A stretch of 64,000 nt of DNA from an uncultured Pirellulaceae bacterium (GTDB lineage Bacteria; Planctomycetota; Planctomycetia; Pirellulales; Pirellulaceae). Positions 27,708-37,038 of the stretch are shown one piece after another (the stretch's first letter is position 1; each line of letters begins with the position of its first letter). The translations under genes and the position numbers were made by a program. The stretch lies in contig CALDHM010000016.1 in NCBI GenBank assembly GCA_937941455.1, forward strand, positions 1-64,000, written 5' to 3'. The notes beneath the pieces are model-generated. The model did not search any database and was not told the origin of the DNA. It saw nothing but the letters and a program-made list of their open reading frames with translations.

Positions 27708-28068
27708 GGTGCGGATCTAATGTTAACTCTGGCACTTTCCAAAATCTTCGCCAAGCTGACGATTTGCAAAGCTGTCTGCTGTGGCGGCTGCACGCTCAGC
27801 CAATCGCTCGTTCGCATGATTTCCATGGCGACTGCTCTCAGCTAACCATTGCCGGTTATGAAATTTCGTGTCGATGCCAAATTAGACTAGGCTTGTTGCC
27901 AAAACCCCGAAGCCGTTGGGACGCTAGCTCGCGGCTCTCGCGAAAACCGGACGCTAGCACGATCCAGCTATTCGTTTTGAAACAAAGCCTAGCAAAATCT
28001 CACAGCATCACCAGCGCGTTGCGATCCTATCAATTACCCGAAGGTTGCGAACGTTTGCCAAAATCTGA
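27708..28068. other. intergenic region between the two PNP genes
   Basis: 361 bp without a supported gene. It holds the MITE-like element at 27887-27992, whose interior carries two direct copies of GACGCTAGC. The remaining sequence next to 27708 presumably includes the leader of PNP copy 1, but no promoter was identified. Confidence 0.5.
27887..27992. repeat. MITE-like element, copy 2 (terminal inverted repeats)
   Basis: 106 bp bounded by CTAGGCTTGTTGCCAAAAC (27887-27905) and GTTTTGAAACAAAGCCTAG (27974-27992). The right end inverted matches the left end of the element at 3648 in nearly every position. Interior sequences of the two copies are unrelated. Sits between the two PNP genes. Confidence 0.6.
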
Positions 28069-28893
28069 CTACTTTTCACCCTCCAACACTCCCACCACCA
28101 GGGTGGTGAGTTTCGGGGCAGCGGCATTCGCGATTTTGACGATTTCGTGTGGATCGGCGACTTGCAAGGAGTCTGGAAAACACATGTCGGTGATTACCGA
28201 GAAGCCAACCACTCGCAGGCCTGCATGCACCGCGACGATGACCTCAGGAACGGTCGACATTCCCACGACGTCAGCGCCGATCGTGCGGAGAAACCGATAT
28301 TCGGCTCGCGTTTCCAAATTAGGCCCAGTAACCGCGACAAAGACCCCACGGTGGGCCACGATGTCATTGGCCCGGGCCACGCGTAGCGCGCGATCGATCA
28401 ATTGGCGGCAATAGGGCTGGCTCATGTCCGGAAACCTCGGCCCCAGCCGGTCGTCGTTGATACCAATCAACGGGTTGTCACCCATCAAGTTGATGTGGTC
28501 GTCGATCAACATGATGTCCCCGCATTGGTAATAGGGATTCATCCCGCCGCAGGCATTGGACACCACCAGCAGATCGGCCCCCAGGGCCTTCATGACGCGA
28601 ACCGGCAAGGTAATTTCTTGCAGCGAGTATCCTTCATACATATGCTGCCTCCCTTCCATCGCGAGGATGGGCAAGCCGTTGAGCCTCCCGCAGACCAGTC
28701 GGCCCCGATGACTGAGTGCGGTCGTTTTGGCGAAGTTCGGAATCTCGGCGTAGTCGATGGCGACCTCAACCGTGATTTTCTCGACTAGCGGCCCGAGACC
28801 GGTGCCGAGAATGATTCCCGCTTTGGGAACCTGATTCCATTTGCTGCGAATGAACGCTGCGGTTTCTTGGACTTTTTCGTAAATACCTTGCAT
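28069..28893 (-). CDS. purine-nucleoside phosphorylase, copy 2
   Basis: 274 aa, starting MQGIYEKVQETAAFIRSKW, the expected N terminus of bacterial PNP. Motifs are GIILGTGLGPLVEK, TTALSHRGRLVCGRLNG, MEGRQHMYEGYS, VVSNACGGMNPYYQCGDIMLIDDHINLMGDNPL, GPNLETRAEYRFLRTIGADVVGMSTVPE. Compared with copy 1 it keeps HINLMGDNP, which is typical of PNP I-type enzymes, while copy 1 has HFDWMFRYA; the two probably differ in substrate range. The frame extends 40 codons upstream, but those residues are not family-like. It sits 158 bp from the glycosyltransferase gene on the same strand. Confidence 0.9.
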   Translation of the reverse strand: MQGIYEKVQETAAFIRSKWNQVPKAGIILGTGLGPLVEKITVEVAIDYAEIPNFAKTTALSHRGRLVCGRLNGLPILAMEGRQHMYEGYSLQEITLPVRVMKALGADLLVVSNACGGMNPYYQCGDIMLIDDHINLMGDNPLIGINDDRLGPRFPDMSQPYCRQLIDRALRVARANDIVAHRGVFVAVTGPNLETRAEYRFLRTIGADVVGMSTVPEVIVAVHAGLRVVGFSVITDMCFPDSLQVADPHEIVKIANAAAPKLTTLVVGVLEGEK

Positions 28894-29051
28894 CGAGGAA
28901 GCCCGATCGTAGACCTTGTGACTAATTCGCGAGTAACAAGCCAGAACAGCGTAACAGATAGGGGGAGCGTCCCTCAAGCGGTTACCCGGCGCATCGAGCG
29001 CTGCGAAATCCACGCGGGATCAAAGCCGCAGCGACTCGGAAGCTCGCCTGG

Positions 29052-29993
29052 TCACTCCCCCGCGACCGGGCGAGTTTTTGACACGATATTGACGACGCGG
29101 CGGGCCGTTCTGCCAGGGGCCATCAACATGCTGAGCGCAAGTCGCGCGTAACCGCGCAACGGCTGGCCGCTGTAAATTTCCGCGACTGCCTCGCGGTATT
29201 GGCCGATCGATAGCGAATCGAGCTTGAACAGGGTGCCCTGCAGCCAATGTTGACTGCGATGCTGACGGCGAAATTCATCGATCGAGATTTCGGGTTTCCC
29301 AGCCTGCCGCAGTCGATAGAGTTCCGCAGCGTACTCGTTGAAAAGCTGCGCCTCAATGATGCGGCGTCCGTTGACACTCTGCGTGTGCAACCGATAGTCC
29401 AAAAAGCAGTGCGGCTGATTGGCTAGGCGAGCCACCTCGGCGATTCGCAAGAAAAAATCCCAGTCTTCGGAGATGGTATGAGACCAGTAACCGCCGACCC
29501 GGTTGTACAACTCGCGGCGGAAGATCGAGGTGCCATTGCACATGGTGTGATGATTTTTGAGCAGCCCGGCCAATATCGATTCATGATCCAGCGGCAGGTT
29601 TGAAATCAATCCCGTCCGACGAGTCCCCATGCGACGCAGTTGGCCGCCCGACAATCCGATTTCGGGATGCTCGTCCATGAAGGCGACTTGTTTCGCCAAG
29701 CGATCCAGCGGCGTGACGTCATCGGCGTCCATGCGCACCAGGTATTCTGAATCCGAGATCGAAATCGCGCGATTGGCTGCCGCGCCCTGGCCGCGATTGG
29801 CCTGCCGATCGAAGATGATACGCCGATCACGCGCTGCCCAGGCGGCGATAAATTCGCCGGAGCCGTCGGTCGAACCGTCATCGACAACCACCAGTTGAAA
29901 ATCTTGGAAGGTTTGTTTGAGAACGGAGTCGACCGCCTCCTGCAGGTAAGGCCGGGCGTTGTAACACGCCATGATCACGGCGACTTTTGGCAT
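29052..29993 (-). CDS. glycosyltransferase family 2
   Basis: 313 aa. GT-A fold: the start MPKVAVIMACYNARPYLQEAVDSVLKQTF leads to VVVDDGSTDGSGEFI, then the metal-binding DXD-type YLVRMDADDVTPLDRL and the acceptor-side SEDWDFFLRIAE. The C-terminal 60 residues contain two amphipathic helices and a basic end, which may associate with membrane. It likely transfers a sugar from a nucleotide donor to a surface glycan, but acceptor and donor cannot be told. An upstream in-frame ATG at 30053 adds 20 residues lacking family similarity. The divergent membrane pair begins 260 bp away on the other strand. Confidence 0.88.
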   Translation of the reverse strand: MPKVAVIMACYNARPYLQEAVDSVLKQTFQDFQLVVVDDGSTDGSGEFIAAWAARDRRIIFDRQANRGQGAAANRAISISDSEYLVRMDADDVTPLDRLAKQVAFMDEHPEIGLSGGQLRRMGTRRTGLISNLPLDHESILAGLLKNHHTMCNGTSIFRRELYNRVGGYWSHTISEDWDFFLRIAEVARLANQPHCFLDYRLHTQSVNGRRIIEAQLFNEYAAELYRLRQAGKPEISIDEFRRQHRSQHWLQGTLFKLDSLSIGQYREAVAEIYSGQPLRGYARLALSMLMAPGRTARRVVNIVSKTRPVAGE

Positions 29994-30253
29994 GCTTTGA
30001 TGACGCGAAAGGGATGGGATGGACGTTTCTCGGCATTTTCGCGGAGCGGCCACGATCCGCCTGACCGGGGCGATGTTCCGAGATTCATCTTGATTTGGAC
30101 CAACGAGATTGGCAACGGACTGCGACGATCTCGACGGCGACTCGTAACAACCGTACCGATTTTATGGGGGATAGACGTTGCGCTTCTTCCCGAAAAAAAC
30201 GGCTCGCTGATCGAATCAGGCGAGTCGACAGCCGGATTGTCGATAGTTTCGAC

Positions 30254-30727
30254 ATGAGAATCAACCAGTTTCTAAGAAATGTCGTGCAGACGGGGGACCT
30301 TTCGGCGGCTACGTTGTTCGGCGTGATTCTGGCCATTGCCGTGTGGCTGGTCAGTTTGCCGTTCAGCGAGAAAATCCAGCAAGCAACGTTGATGCGCTTC
30401 CATCTCCAGTCCCCCTCGTTTCTGGCTTGGTGCGGCCTCCAAGTGGTACCGGCGATGTACAACCTGGAAAATCGCTATTGGCTGAGCGAACGGGTCGAGC
30501 AAGATGATGCCACCCGCAGCGTGCGTTGTATCGAGTCGGGAACCACGAACCATTTTCCGACACGCATGATCACCTCGTTCGATGCCCGTTACCGCTTTTT
30601 TCGCCAGTTGGACCATGCTGAGGTCATTTTAGAATCCCGCTATCGCGATCAAGTCTTGGCCACACGCTGGCAGGTCGACAAGGACTCGAACAACGTCATC
30701 TCCGCGCGACGCTTTGGGGAGAATTGA
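30254..30727 (+). CDS. single-span membrane protein paired with HTTM-like protein
   Basis: 157 aa, no recognised family. A span lies at about residues 17-36 (ATLFGVILAIAVWLVSLPF), followed by a region with FLAWCGLQVVPAMYNLENRYWL and a charged, probably globular C-terminal half rich in Arg and Asp. The stop TGA at 30725-30727 is one base before the ATG of the next gene, so translational coupling is very likely. Small membrane proteins with a MYN.EN-like segment often accompany HTTM-type polytopic proteins. Another in-frame start upstream at 30095 was rejected because its extension is very basic and overlaps a likely promoter region. Confidence 0.6.
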   Translation: MRINQFLRNVVQTGDLSAATLFGVILAIAVWLVSLPFSEKIQQATLMRFHLQSPSFLAWCGLQVVPAMYNLENRYWLSERVEQDDATRSVRCIESGTTNHFPTRMITSFDARYRFFRQLDHAEVILESRYRDQVLATRWQVDKDSNNVISARRFGEN

Positions 30728-30728
30728 C

Positions 30729-31604
30729 ATGAGCGCGGCAGGTTGTTCCAGCGACACGAATCTGCTGGTGAGCACCTCGTCGGTCTCGGCAACGTTGCCG
30801 ACGCCGATTGTTCTCAATCGGATCGTGATCGCATCGATTCTCGTCTCCCTGCTCTGGAAAATCCGCTATTTTTTGCTCGCCTTTGCGGTCTATTTCGAAT
30901 ACCCTCTGCATGATGAATTCTTTCCAGCATGGCTGAGCAGCAGCGGAGTCTCGCTCGCAGCGTACACGTTATCGGTCGCGGCATGTCTGGTCAGTCTCTT
31001 TTCTGTCGATCGGCGATATTTGATGGGTTGTAGCCTGCTGCTGACGGCGTGCCTCTACATTCAATGCATCCACCAACATTCGTACAATGACGTGACCTTC
31101 CTGACGTGTTTCTGGTCAGCCGCTTGGTCGTTTTGGTTCACCTCACGGATAGGACGTGATCACGACAACTTGCTGATTGAAAAGGGAGTATTTATCTCCC
31201 ATTTGATTTTGTCCGTGATTTTTTTAGGCGGGGCGATGGGGAAGTTGACCCCCGGGTACTGGTCGGGACAAGTCCTTTATGACATTTATTTCGCTGCTCG
31301 AGACTTTTGGGTGTTCAATATCCTGCGGGAGCATTTCAGCAATGACACGCTGCACGCGATTTCGCGCTGGTATTCGCGTTTTGTGATAGTGACTGAAATG
31401 GGTTGTGCCTGTTTATGGCTGCTGCCACGACGCTGGGCCTCGTGGCTGGCGATTATTACTTGCTGCGGAATTTGCTTGTTCAGCAACGTGCTGTTGCTAT
31501 CTGTGCTGGCCTGCCTGCTTGGCTTGGCGGTCATCGGGCTGCATGAGGAACCGCTCCCTCGGCAATCCCGTGTTACCGGTGATGCGCTGGATGTGGGGGG
31601 CTAA
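30729..31604 (+). CDS. HTTM-like polytopic membrane protein
   Basis: 291 aa with about seven hydrophobic segments (for example IVIASILVSLLWKIRYFLLAF, SLAAYTLSVAACLVSLF, LILSVIFLGGAMGKLTPGYW, LAIITCCGICLFSNVLLLSVL). The segment HQHSYNDVTFLTCFWSAAW and the GGAMGKLTPGYWSGQ loop resemble the HTTM domain shared with vitamin K-dependent gamma-carboxylases, but the similarity is partial and the catalytic Lys/His set of true carboxylases was not established. Forms a two-gene unit with the preceding single-span protein. Role unknown; candidates are membrane protein modification or lipid-linked chemistry. Confidence 0.55.
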   Translation: MSAAGCSSDTNLLVSTSSVSATLPTPIVLNRIVIASILVSLLWKIRYFLLAFAVYFEYPLHDEFFPAWLSSSGVSLAAYTLSVAACLVSLFSVDRRYLMGCSLLLTACLYIQCIHQHSYNDVTFLTCFWSAAWSFWFTSRIGRDHDNLLIEKGVFISHLILSVIFLGGAMGKLTPGYWSGQVLYDIYFAARDFWVFNILREHFSNDTLHAISRWYSRFVIVTEMGCACLWLLPRRWASWLAIITCCGICLFSNVLLLSVLACLLGLAVIGLHEEPLPRQSRVTGDALDVGG

Positions 31605-31821
31605 TTCGATGAAATCTCGATCAAAAAATGGTAAAATTTTGTCGGAATTGCGGCTTTTTTGGCCATTAACTGTTTCTTAACTTTTTGGGCACGGAATCTT
31701 CAAACTCGCCAATTATCTTGCAGGCCGTTTTGGAGGTCTGGGTAAATTCGCCGAGCGCTCGGCGCCTCAGGCCCAGAATCGGTAAGTCGCGCCTAGCGAC
31801 GAAATAGAAAGGTTTTTGGTC

Positions 31822-32604
31822 ATGAAGAGATTCTTTTTGACTGCCATGATTGGGCTGTTGACCCTGCCCACTCTGGCGATGGGTGATATCATCACCCAAT
31901 GGAATTTTAATTCGAACCCACCAGACAGTAATACGTCCACGGGTACCCTGACCCCGAGCACTGGCTCGGGATCGATCGGCTTGATTGGTGGCACTTCGGC
32001 AACGTTTGCTGGCGGCATTTTGACCCCTAGCGCTTCGACGGACCCGGCTCCGGCCGCTGACAACTCGGCATGGAACACGTCCACCTATGCGGTGACCGCC
32101 CCAAACATGTCCGCCGGTATTGAGGGATTTGTTGACACGACGGGTTACACGAACATCACGGTCCGCTGGGACCAACGCCACAGCAATACATCGAGCAGAT
32201 TCGTCGCGTTTTTTTACACGACGGATGGTGGGACGACCTGGGCTCAAGCAACCAATCCCATGTTGACCGCGGGTACCGTTAACGGCACTTTGAATCCCAA
32301 TGACGACTCAATCGAGGGGGATTATTTCAGGGGTGGGAGTGGTGACCGATTCCACAATTTGCGAACAGTAGACCTCTCCACCATTTCGTTGGCTGGCGAT
32401 AATCCCAACTTTGGATTCCGCGTCGTCGCTGCCTATGGCCCCTCGGCCTCGGCGTATACGGGTACCACTGGCACATTTAACGCAGGCGGAACCTGGCGTT
32501 TCGACATGTTCACCATTGAAGGCACGGCGATTCCCGAGCCCGCAGCGGCTTCGCTGCTCGGCCTGTTGAGCTTGGCCCTCGTCGGTTATCGCCGCCGTGG
32601 CTAG
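31822..32604 (+). CDS. PEP-CTERM sorting domain protein
   Basis: 260 aa exported protein. ATG 31822 follows GAAAGG and opens MKRFFLTAMIGLLTLPTLAMG, a signal peptide. The middle is Ser/Thr/Gly/Asn-rich and beta-rich with NITVRWDQRHSNTSSRFVAFFYTTDGGTTWAQ. The C terminus reads IPEPAAASLLGLLSLALVGYRRRG: PEP motif, hydrophobic helix and basic tail, the exosortase-dependent PEP-CTERM signal. Processing would remove the tail and place the protein on the cell surface or in extracellular matrix. A single gene with its own strong terminator. The binding target is unknown. Confidence 0.9.
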   Translation: MKRFFLTAMIGLLTLPTLAMGDIITQWNFNSNPPDSNTSTGTLTPSTGSGSIGLIGGTSATFAGGILTPSASTDPAPAADNSAWNTSTYAVTAPNMSAGIEGFVDTTGYTNITVRWDQRHSNTSSRFVAFFYTTDGGTTWAQATNPMLTAGTVNGTLNPNDDSIEGDYFRGGSGDRFHNLRTVDLSTISLAGDNPNFGFRVVAAYGPSASAYTGTTGTFNAGGTWRFDMFTIEGTAIPEPAAASLLGLLSLALVGYRRRG

Positions 32605-32657
32605 TTTTCTCGAAGGACCTCACTTGTATTTCTCACCTCGTTAACGACTCACCGTGG

Positions 32658-32693
32658 GCCAAGGCGATCCCAGGTCGCCTTGGCACTTTTTTT
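32658..32693 (+). terminator. intrinsic terminator after PEP-CTERM gene
   Basis: A perfect 10-bp stem, GCCAAGGCGA (32658-32667) with TCGCCTTGGC (32675-32684), a 7-nt loop and a T-run starting at 32687. It lies 54 bp past the stop codon of the PEP-CTERM gene. Confidence 0.9.
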
Positions 32694-32882
32694 TCCCGGC
32701 GAGCTCCTACAAGAGGCAGGAAGCCATCGACGACTCATCAAAATGCTGGCGTACGCAGAAATTTTCCGTTGCGGTTGCTATCTGGCATTTCGCTTCTTTC
32801 AGTTAGACTGGGCGCTGGGCGGCGGGGATCGCGATGGTTCCCGGAAGCGCCCCAACCACTGATTCCGTAGGGCCAACGCGAT

Positions 32883-34220
32883 ATGAATCGACTCGATCGC
32901 AAGTTGTTCGTTTTGGATACGAACGTGATCCTGCACGATGCCGCTTGCATCCGCTCCTTCGAAGAAAACGATATCGCCATTCCGATCACCGTCCTGGAAG
33001 AACTCGATCATTTCAAACGAGGCACCGAGGATATCCATTTTCAAGCGCGACAATTTCTACGCACGGTCGATGAATTATCCGGTTCGGTCATGACCGAGGC
33101 CGGCGTCCCGCTGGGAGACGGCATGGGAACCATCCGGGTGGTTCTCGATCAGCAAACTCACCCGAGCATGCAGGGGATTTTCCTGCGGGATTTACCCGAT
33201 CATCGGATCCTGAACGCGGCGCTGCATTTGGCAGAGGCTCGGCAATATCGTCAAGTCGTGCTCGTGTCGAAGGATACCAACATACGTCTCAAGGCGCGCT
33301 CCCTCGGCTTGGCCGCCGAAGATTACGAAGCCGACAAATTGGCCAGCGTCGACCAGTTGTACACGGGCAAACGGATGATCGAAGGGGCCTCGTGCGAAGA
33401 GATCGCACAATTCTTCGAGGGAAAAGGGATCGTGCCGGCGACGCAAGTGCCCCGCATCCCCAATCCGGTCGCCAACGAAAATTTCGTCTTTCGCAACGGC
33501 TCGCGTTCGTCGTTGCTGACGTTTTCGGCCGCGGATCGAACGTTTCACCGCGTCGATAAACGTGTCGCGTTTGGCATCCAACCGAAGAACGCTGAACAGC
33601 ATTTCGCATTGCGGGCGCTGCTGGATGAGAAAATCTCGCTGGTCACCATCGCCGGTCAAGCGGGAACTGGTAAAACGCTGTTAGCGCTCGCGTCCGCCCT
33701 CGAGCAGCGGTCTCGTTACCAGCAGATTTTGCTCGCGCGGCCAATCGTTCCCCTCAGCAATCGAGATCTGGGCTTTCTGCCCGGCGATATTCAGGAGAAA
33801 CTCGCTCCCTACATGCAGCCTCTGTTCGACAACTTGAATGTGATTCGCAATCAGGGACGGGAGCGTGAAAGGGAATCGCAAAATCGCGAAATTCAGGAAA
33901 TGCTCGACAACGAGCAACTGGTCATCACACCCCTGTCCTACATTCGCGGCCGGAGCATCCATCGGACCTTTTTGATCGTTGACGAAGCCCAGAATCTGAC
34001 ACCGCATGAGGTCAAAACGATCATCACCAGAGCAGGGGAAGGAACGAAAATCGTGCTGACCGGCGATATCCAGCAGATCGACCATCCGTACTTGGACAAG
34101 CTGTCCAATGGCCTATCGCACCTGATCAACCGGATGGTTGGTCAACCTCTCTACGCTCACATCAGCCTCGAAAAAGGGGAGCGATCCGAACTAGCCGATC
34201 TGGCATCCAAACTCCTGTGA
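32883..34220 (+). CDS. PhoH family ATPase with N-terminal PIN domain
   Basis: 445 aa. The PIN nuclease domain begins [18 protein letters not shown] with acidic residues Asp12, Glu38/Glu39 (VLEELDHF) and the later [13 protein letters not shown] (about 122-134). The PhoH ATPase has Walker A GQAGTGKT (about 257-264) and Walker [18 protein letters not shown] (about 362-378) plus the sensor [22 protein letters not shown]-PhoH proteins are thought to couple RNA unwinding and cleavage. Complete and apparently active. It stands between the PEP-CTERM terminator and the ABC transporter pair, and has no obvious operon partner. Confidence 0.9.
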   Translation: MNRLDRKLFVLDTNVILHDAACIRSFEENDIAIPITVLEELDHFKRGTEDIHFQARQFLRTVDELSGSVMTEAGVPLGDGMGTIRVVLDQQTHPSMQGIFLRDLPDHRILNAALHLAEARQYRQVVLVSKDTNIRLKARSLGLAAEDYEADKLASVDQLYTGKRMIEGASCEEIAQFFEGKGIVPATQVPRIPNPVANENFVFRNGSRSSLLTFSAADRTFHRVDKRVAFGIQPKNAEQHFALRALLDEKISLVTIAGQAGTGKTLLALASALEQRSRYQQILLARPIVPLSNRDLGFLPGDIQEKLAPYMQPLFDNLNVIRNQGRERERESQNREIQEMLDNEQLVITPLSYIRGRSIHRTFLIVDEAQNLTPHEVKTIITRAGEGTKIVLTGDIQQIDHPYLDKLSNGLSHLINRMVGQPLYAHISLEKGERSELADLASKLL

Positions 34221-34440
34221 TGCTTCCAGGCGGTCGGAAGCGGCGGGAAAGCTCCAGCGCCCATTTCCGGGGGATTGTGGAACCGTACGCCAACCAATAT
34301 CGTAGGAATTTGGTAGACGCGCGGTTCCGCTCCTGATCGGTGAAGTGGCCGACGCGATTCCCCCCGATCGTCGCGTTGAATCTGGCTTTATTCCATCGGG
34401 CCCTCGCGAGTCCCCGACATCTCAAGTCCTCGATTGATGC

Positions 34441-35124
34441 ATGCTCGAGCTCAAAAACGTCAAAAAAGCCTTTATCCAGCCGGACGGTTCGAAGACCCCG
34501 ATTTTGGATCTTCCCGAGTACAACCTCAAGGCCGGTGAACAAGCCGCTCTCATCGGTCCCAGCGGCTGCGGAAAAACGACGCTGCTTCACATCATTGCTG
34601 GGATCGTTCGCCCGACGTCCGGTTCGGTAAAAATCGACGGGGTCGAAATCACGAAATTTTCGGAGGCGACTCGCGATCGCCTGCGGGCAAACAAAGTGGG
34701 CTACGTGTTTCAAACCTTCAATCTCCTCCCGGCCTTTTCGGCGCTCGAGAATGTGATGCTGGGAATGGCGTTCTCATCGGGGCGAGCCTCATCGACCCGG
34801 GCGCGCGAGCTCTTGCAACGTGTTGGCCTGGGGCACCGCTTGTCGAGCCGTCCCAAGATGATGTCGGTTGGGGAACAGCAACGCGTGGCCGTCGCCAGGG
34901 CTTTGGCGAATCGCCCGAAGATTCTGCTGGCCGACGAACCTACCGCCAATGTCGACCCCGCCAATCAACAGCAGGTGATCGATTTGATTAGGAACAATTG
35001 CCGCCAGGAAGGAGTAGCACTATTGTTAGTAACCCATGCCATGAATGTCGCGGAACAATTCGAACGTGTCGACCGTTTGGATGAAATCAATCGGGTCGTG
35101 GCTGCTGCGCGAGGTGTGGCATGA
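34441..35124 (+). CDS. ABC transporter ATP-binding protein (LolD/MacB-type)
   Basis: 227 aa. Walker A IGPSGCGKTT (about 40-49), the Q-loop FQTFNLLPAFSALENV, an altered signature MSVGEQQRVAVARALA (canonical LSGGQ read as MSVGE) and Walker B ILLADEPTANVD, then the switch His in LLVTHAMNV. The signature change from SGGQ to SVGE is notable, but is common in LolD-like proteins of this kind. It overlaps the permease gene by four bases (ATGA), so the two are translationally coupled. Probably energises lipoprotein or lipid transfer by an FtsX-type permease. Confidence 0.88.
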   Translation: MLELKNVKKAFIQPDGSKTPILDLPEYNLKAGEQAALIGPSGCGKTTLLHIIAGIVRPTSGSVKIDGVEITKFSEATRDRLRANKVGYVFQTFNLLPAFSALENVMLGMAFSSGRASSTRARELLQRVGLGHRLSSRPKMMSVGEQQRVAVARALANRPKILLADEPTANVDPANQQQVIDLIRNNCRQEGVALLLVTHAMNVAEQFERVDRLDEINRVVAAARGVA

Positions 35125-36824
35125 GCATTCTGAAAATCGCTTGGCGCAGCATCCAGCACCGGGGACTCGGCTCCCTTCTGACCGTGATTTCGATGGCCCT
35201 GGGCGTGATGATGGTCGTGTCGGTGCTGTCGATCAACGGCTTGGTCAGCCGCTCGTTTCGCAACAACTCGAGTTTCGGCTATGACTTGATCGTGGGGGCG
35301 CGCGGTGGCGGCACGCAATTGACGTTGAGTTCGGTATTTTTCTTGGGCCGAGCCATCGAGACCATTCCCTATGAGTACTATCTGGCGTTCTGCGACAAGG
35401 AGACCCGCAGCAAGGAGTTTCGCAACTCAATCGCCTACCGGGGCAACGAGGAGCAGTTCCGAGCGCTCGAGGCGCTCAACGCCGTGCGTATGGCACCTGG
35501 CTCGGCGGGGTGGGGTGCCATCGCGGAGGGGCTGGCCACCGATTTTCTCAACCGCCATCAGACCGCCTTTATGCAGATCGATGAACGCGGGCTGTTCTCG
35601 AATTATGTGAACTTTGCGGTACCGATTCTCTTGGGGGACACCTATCAAATCGAAAACTCCGACGCTTACTTCAAAGTCTGCGCGACCAACCGGGACTACT
35701 TCGACAAATTGACCCTCGGCGAAGGCAAAAAATTCGAACTCGCCAGTGGCAGATTCTTCGACAACGATGATTCCGAAGTCGGTTATTTCGGTTGCGTCAT
35801 GGGGGCCTTGGTCGCCAAAACGTCGGGCAAAAAAGTCGGGGACCAAATCAAGGTGACTCACGGCATTCCCGGCGAAAGCGGTGCGCATATCCACGACCAG
35901 TTGTTCACGATTACCGGCATTTTGGCGCCGACCGGCACTCCCAACGACCGCGTTGTGTTCGCCAATATGGAAGGGTTTTACCTGATCAATGATCACGTGA
36001 AGCCCGTCGTCGAATCGACCGGCATCAACCTCAGGCCCGACCGCGATGAGGCCAAATCGTTGGCAGACGAAGGGACCAAGCCAGGCGTCGAGCTGTCCGA
36101 CGAAGAGCTGTCAACCGTCCGCCTGCCGGTCGAGCAGCGAGAACTCACGGCACTGCTCGTCAGCGTATTCGACGAGGAAGGCTTCGGACTGGCCGCGCAA
36201 TACCTTCAGCAACCCATCGAACAAGGAAACCTCGCCAGCACACTGAACTGGTCGAAATTTCGACCGCTGCAGGCGCAGACATCCGCCCAATGCGTCAACC
36301 CCGTCCAAGAAGTCATGCGATTGTTCGTCTACTTTGTCGAACCCGCCAAATGGATCTTGCTGGCGCTGACCACCCTGATTTGCGTCGTCTCGGGATTGAG
36401 CATTCTCGTGGGCATCTATAATTCGATGAGCCAGCGGCAACATGAAATCGCCGTCATGCGAGCCTTGGGTGCTAGGCGCTCGCATGTGATGTTGATCATG
36501 TTGACCGAGGCCATCATGCTGGCGCTGGCGGGCGGGTTGATTGGCTGGCTGGGTGGCCGCGCGTTGAATGTGGCCCTCAGTCCCATCGTAGAACGGCAAA
36601 CGGGGGTTCCGGTGCGGTTCTGGGATTTTGCTCCGGCCGAACCAGTGTTTGCTGTCCTTTCTCCGTTACTCGGCAACTCTGATTTTGCCAGCCGCTTGGT
36701 CAAATTCCAAATGTCCCCTGAGCTTTTGCTCATTCCCGGCCTGATCATTTTGGCGGTCCTTGTGGGCGTTTATCCTGCCATTTCTGCCTACCGTACGGAT
36801 GTCGCCAAGTCCTTAGGCAAATAG
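35121..36824 (+). CDS. FtsX-like ABC transporter permease (MacB/LolC-type)
   Basis: 567 aa. One N-terminal span (LGSLLTVISMALGVMMVVSVLSI) is followed by a large exported domain (about 45-390), then three C-terminal spans (WILLALTTLICVVSGLSILVGIY; VMLIMLTEAIMLALAGGLIGWLGG; LLLIPGLIILAVLVGVYPAI), the four-helix FtsX layout. SQRQHEIAVMRALGARRSHVM is the coupling region that contacts the ATPase. The exported domain carries GAH-rich IPGESGAHIHDQLFTITGIL, typical of the MacB periplasmic core. It begins inside the last codon of the ATP-binding gene. The cargo is unknown. Confidence 0.9.
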   Translation: MSILKIAWRSIQHRGLGSLLTVISMALGVMMVVSVLSINGLVSRSFRNNSSFGYDLIVGARGGGTQLTLSSVFFLGRAIETIPYEYYLAFCDKETRSKEFRNSIAYRGNEEQFRALEALNAVRMAPGSAGWGAIAEGLATDFLNRHQTAFMQIDERGLFSNYVNFAVPILLGDTYQIENSDAYFKVCATNRDYFDKLTLGEGKKFELASGRFFDNDDSEVGYFGCVMGALVAKTSGKKVGDQIKVTHGIPGESGAHIHDQLFTITGILAPTGTPNDRVVFANMEGFYLINDHVKPVVESTGINLRPDRDEAKSLADEGTKPGVELSDEELSTVRLPVEQRELTALLVSVFDEEGFGLAAQYLQQPIEQGNLASTLNWSKFRPLQAQTSAQCVNPVQEVMRLFVYFVEPAKWILLALTTLICVVSGLSILVGIYNSMSQRQHEIAVMRALGARRSHVMLIMLTEAIMLALAGGLIGWLGGRALNVALSPIVERQTGVPVRFWDFAPAEPVFAVLSPLLGNSDFASRLVKFQMSPELLLIPGLIILAVLVGVYPAISAYRTDVAKSLGK

Positions 36825-37038
36825 CTCCGCCAACAACCGGCGAATAATTAAGGGAAATCCGCGCGGAGACCTTTGAGTTATCTGCTTGGGAACGGTAAAT
36901 TGAAGGAAAACGGCGAACAAAATTCGGCCGTATCAAGTATCAGAGGGACGATACCCGCCAAGCAGTCGCGATCAGGGACCGCGGCGGGCAAGGTAGCACA
37001 CCGTCCAGGAATGGCTTTCAAAGGCTTGGTTTTCACCC

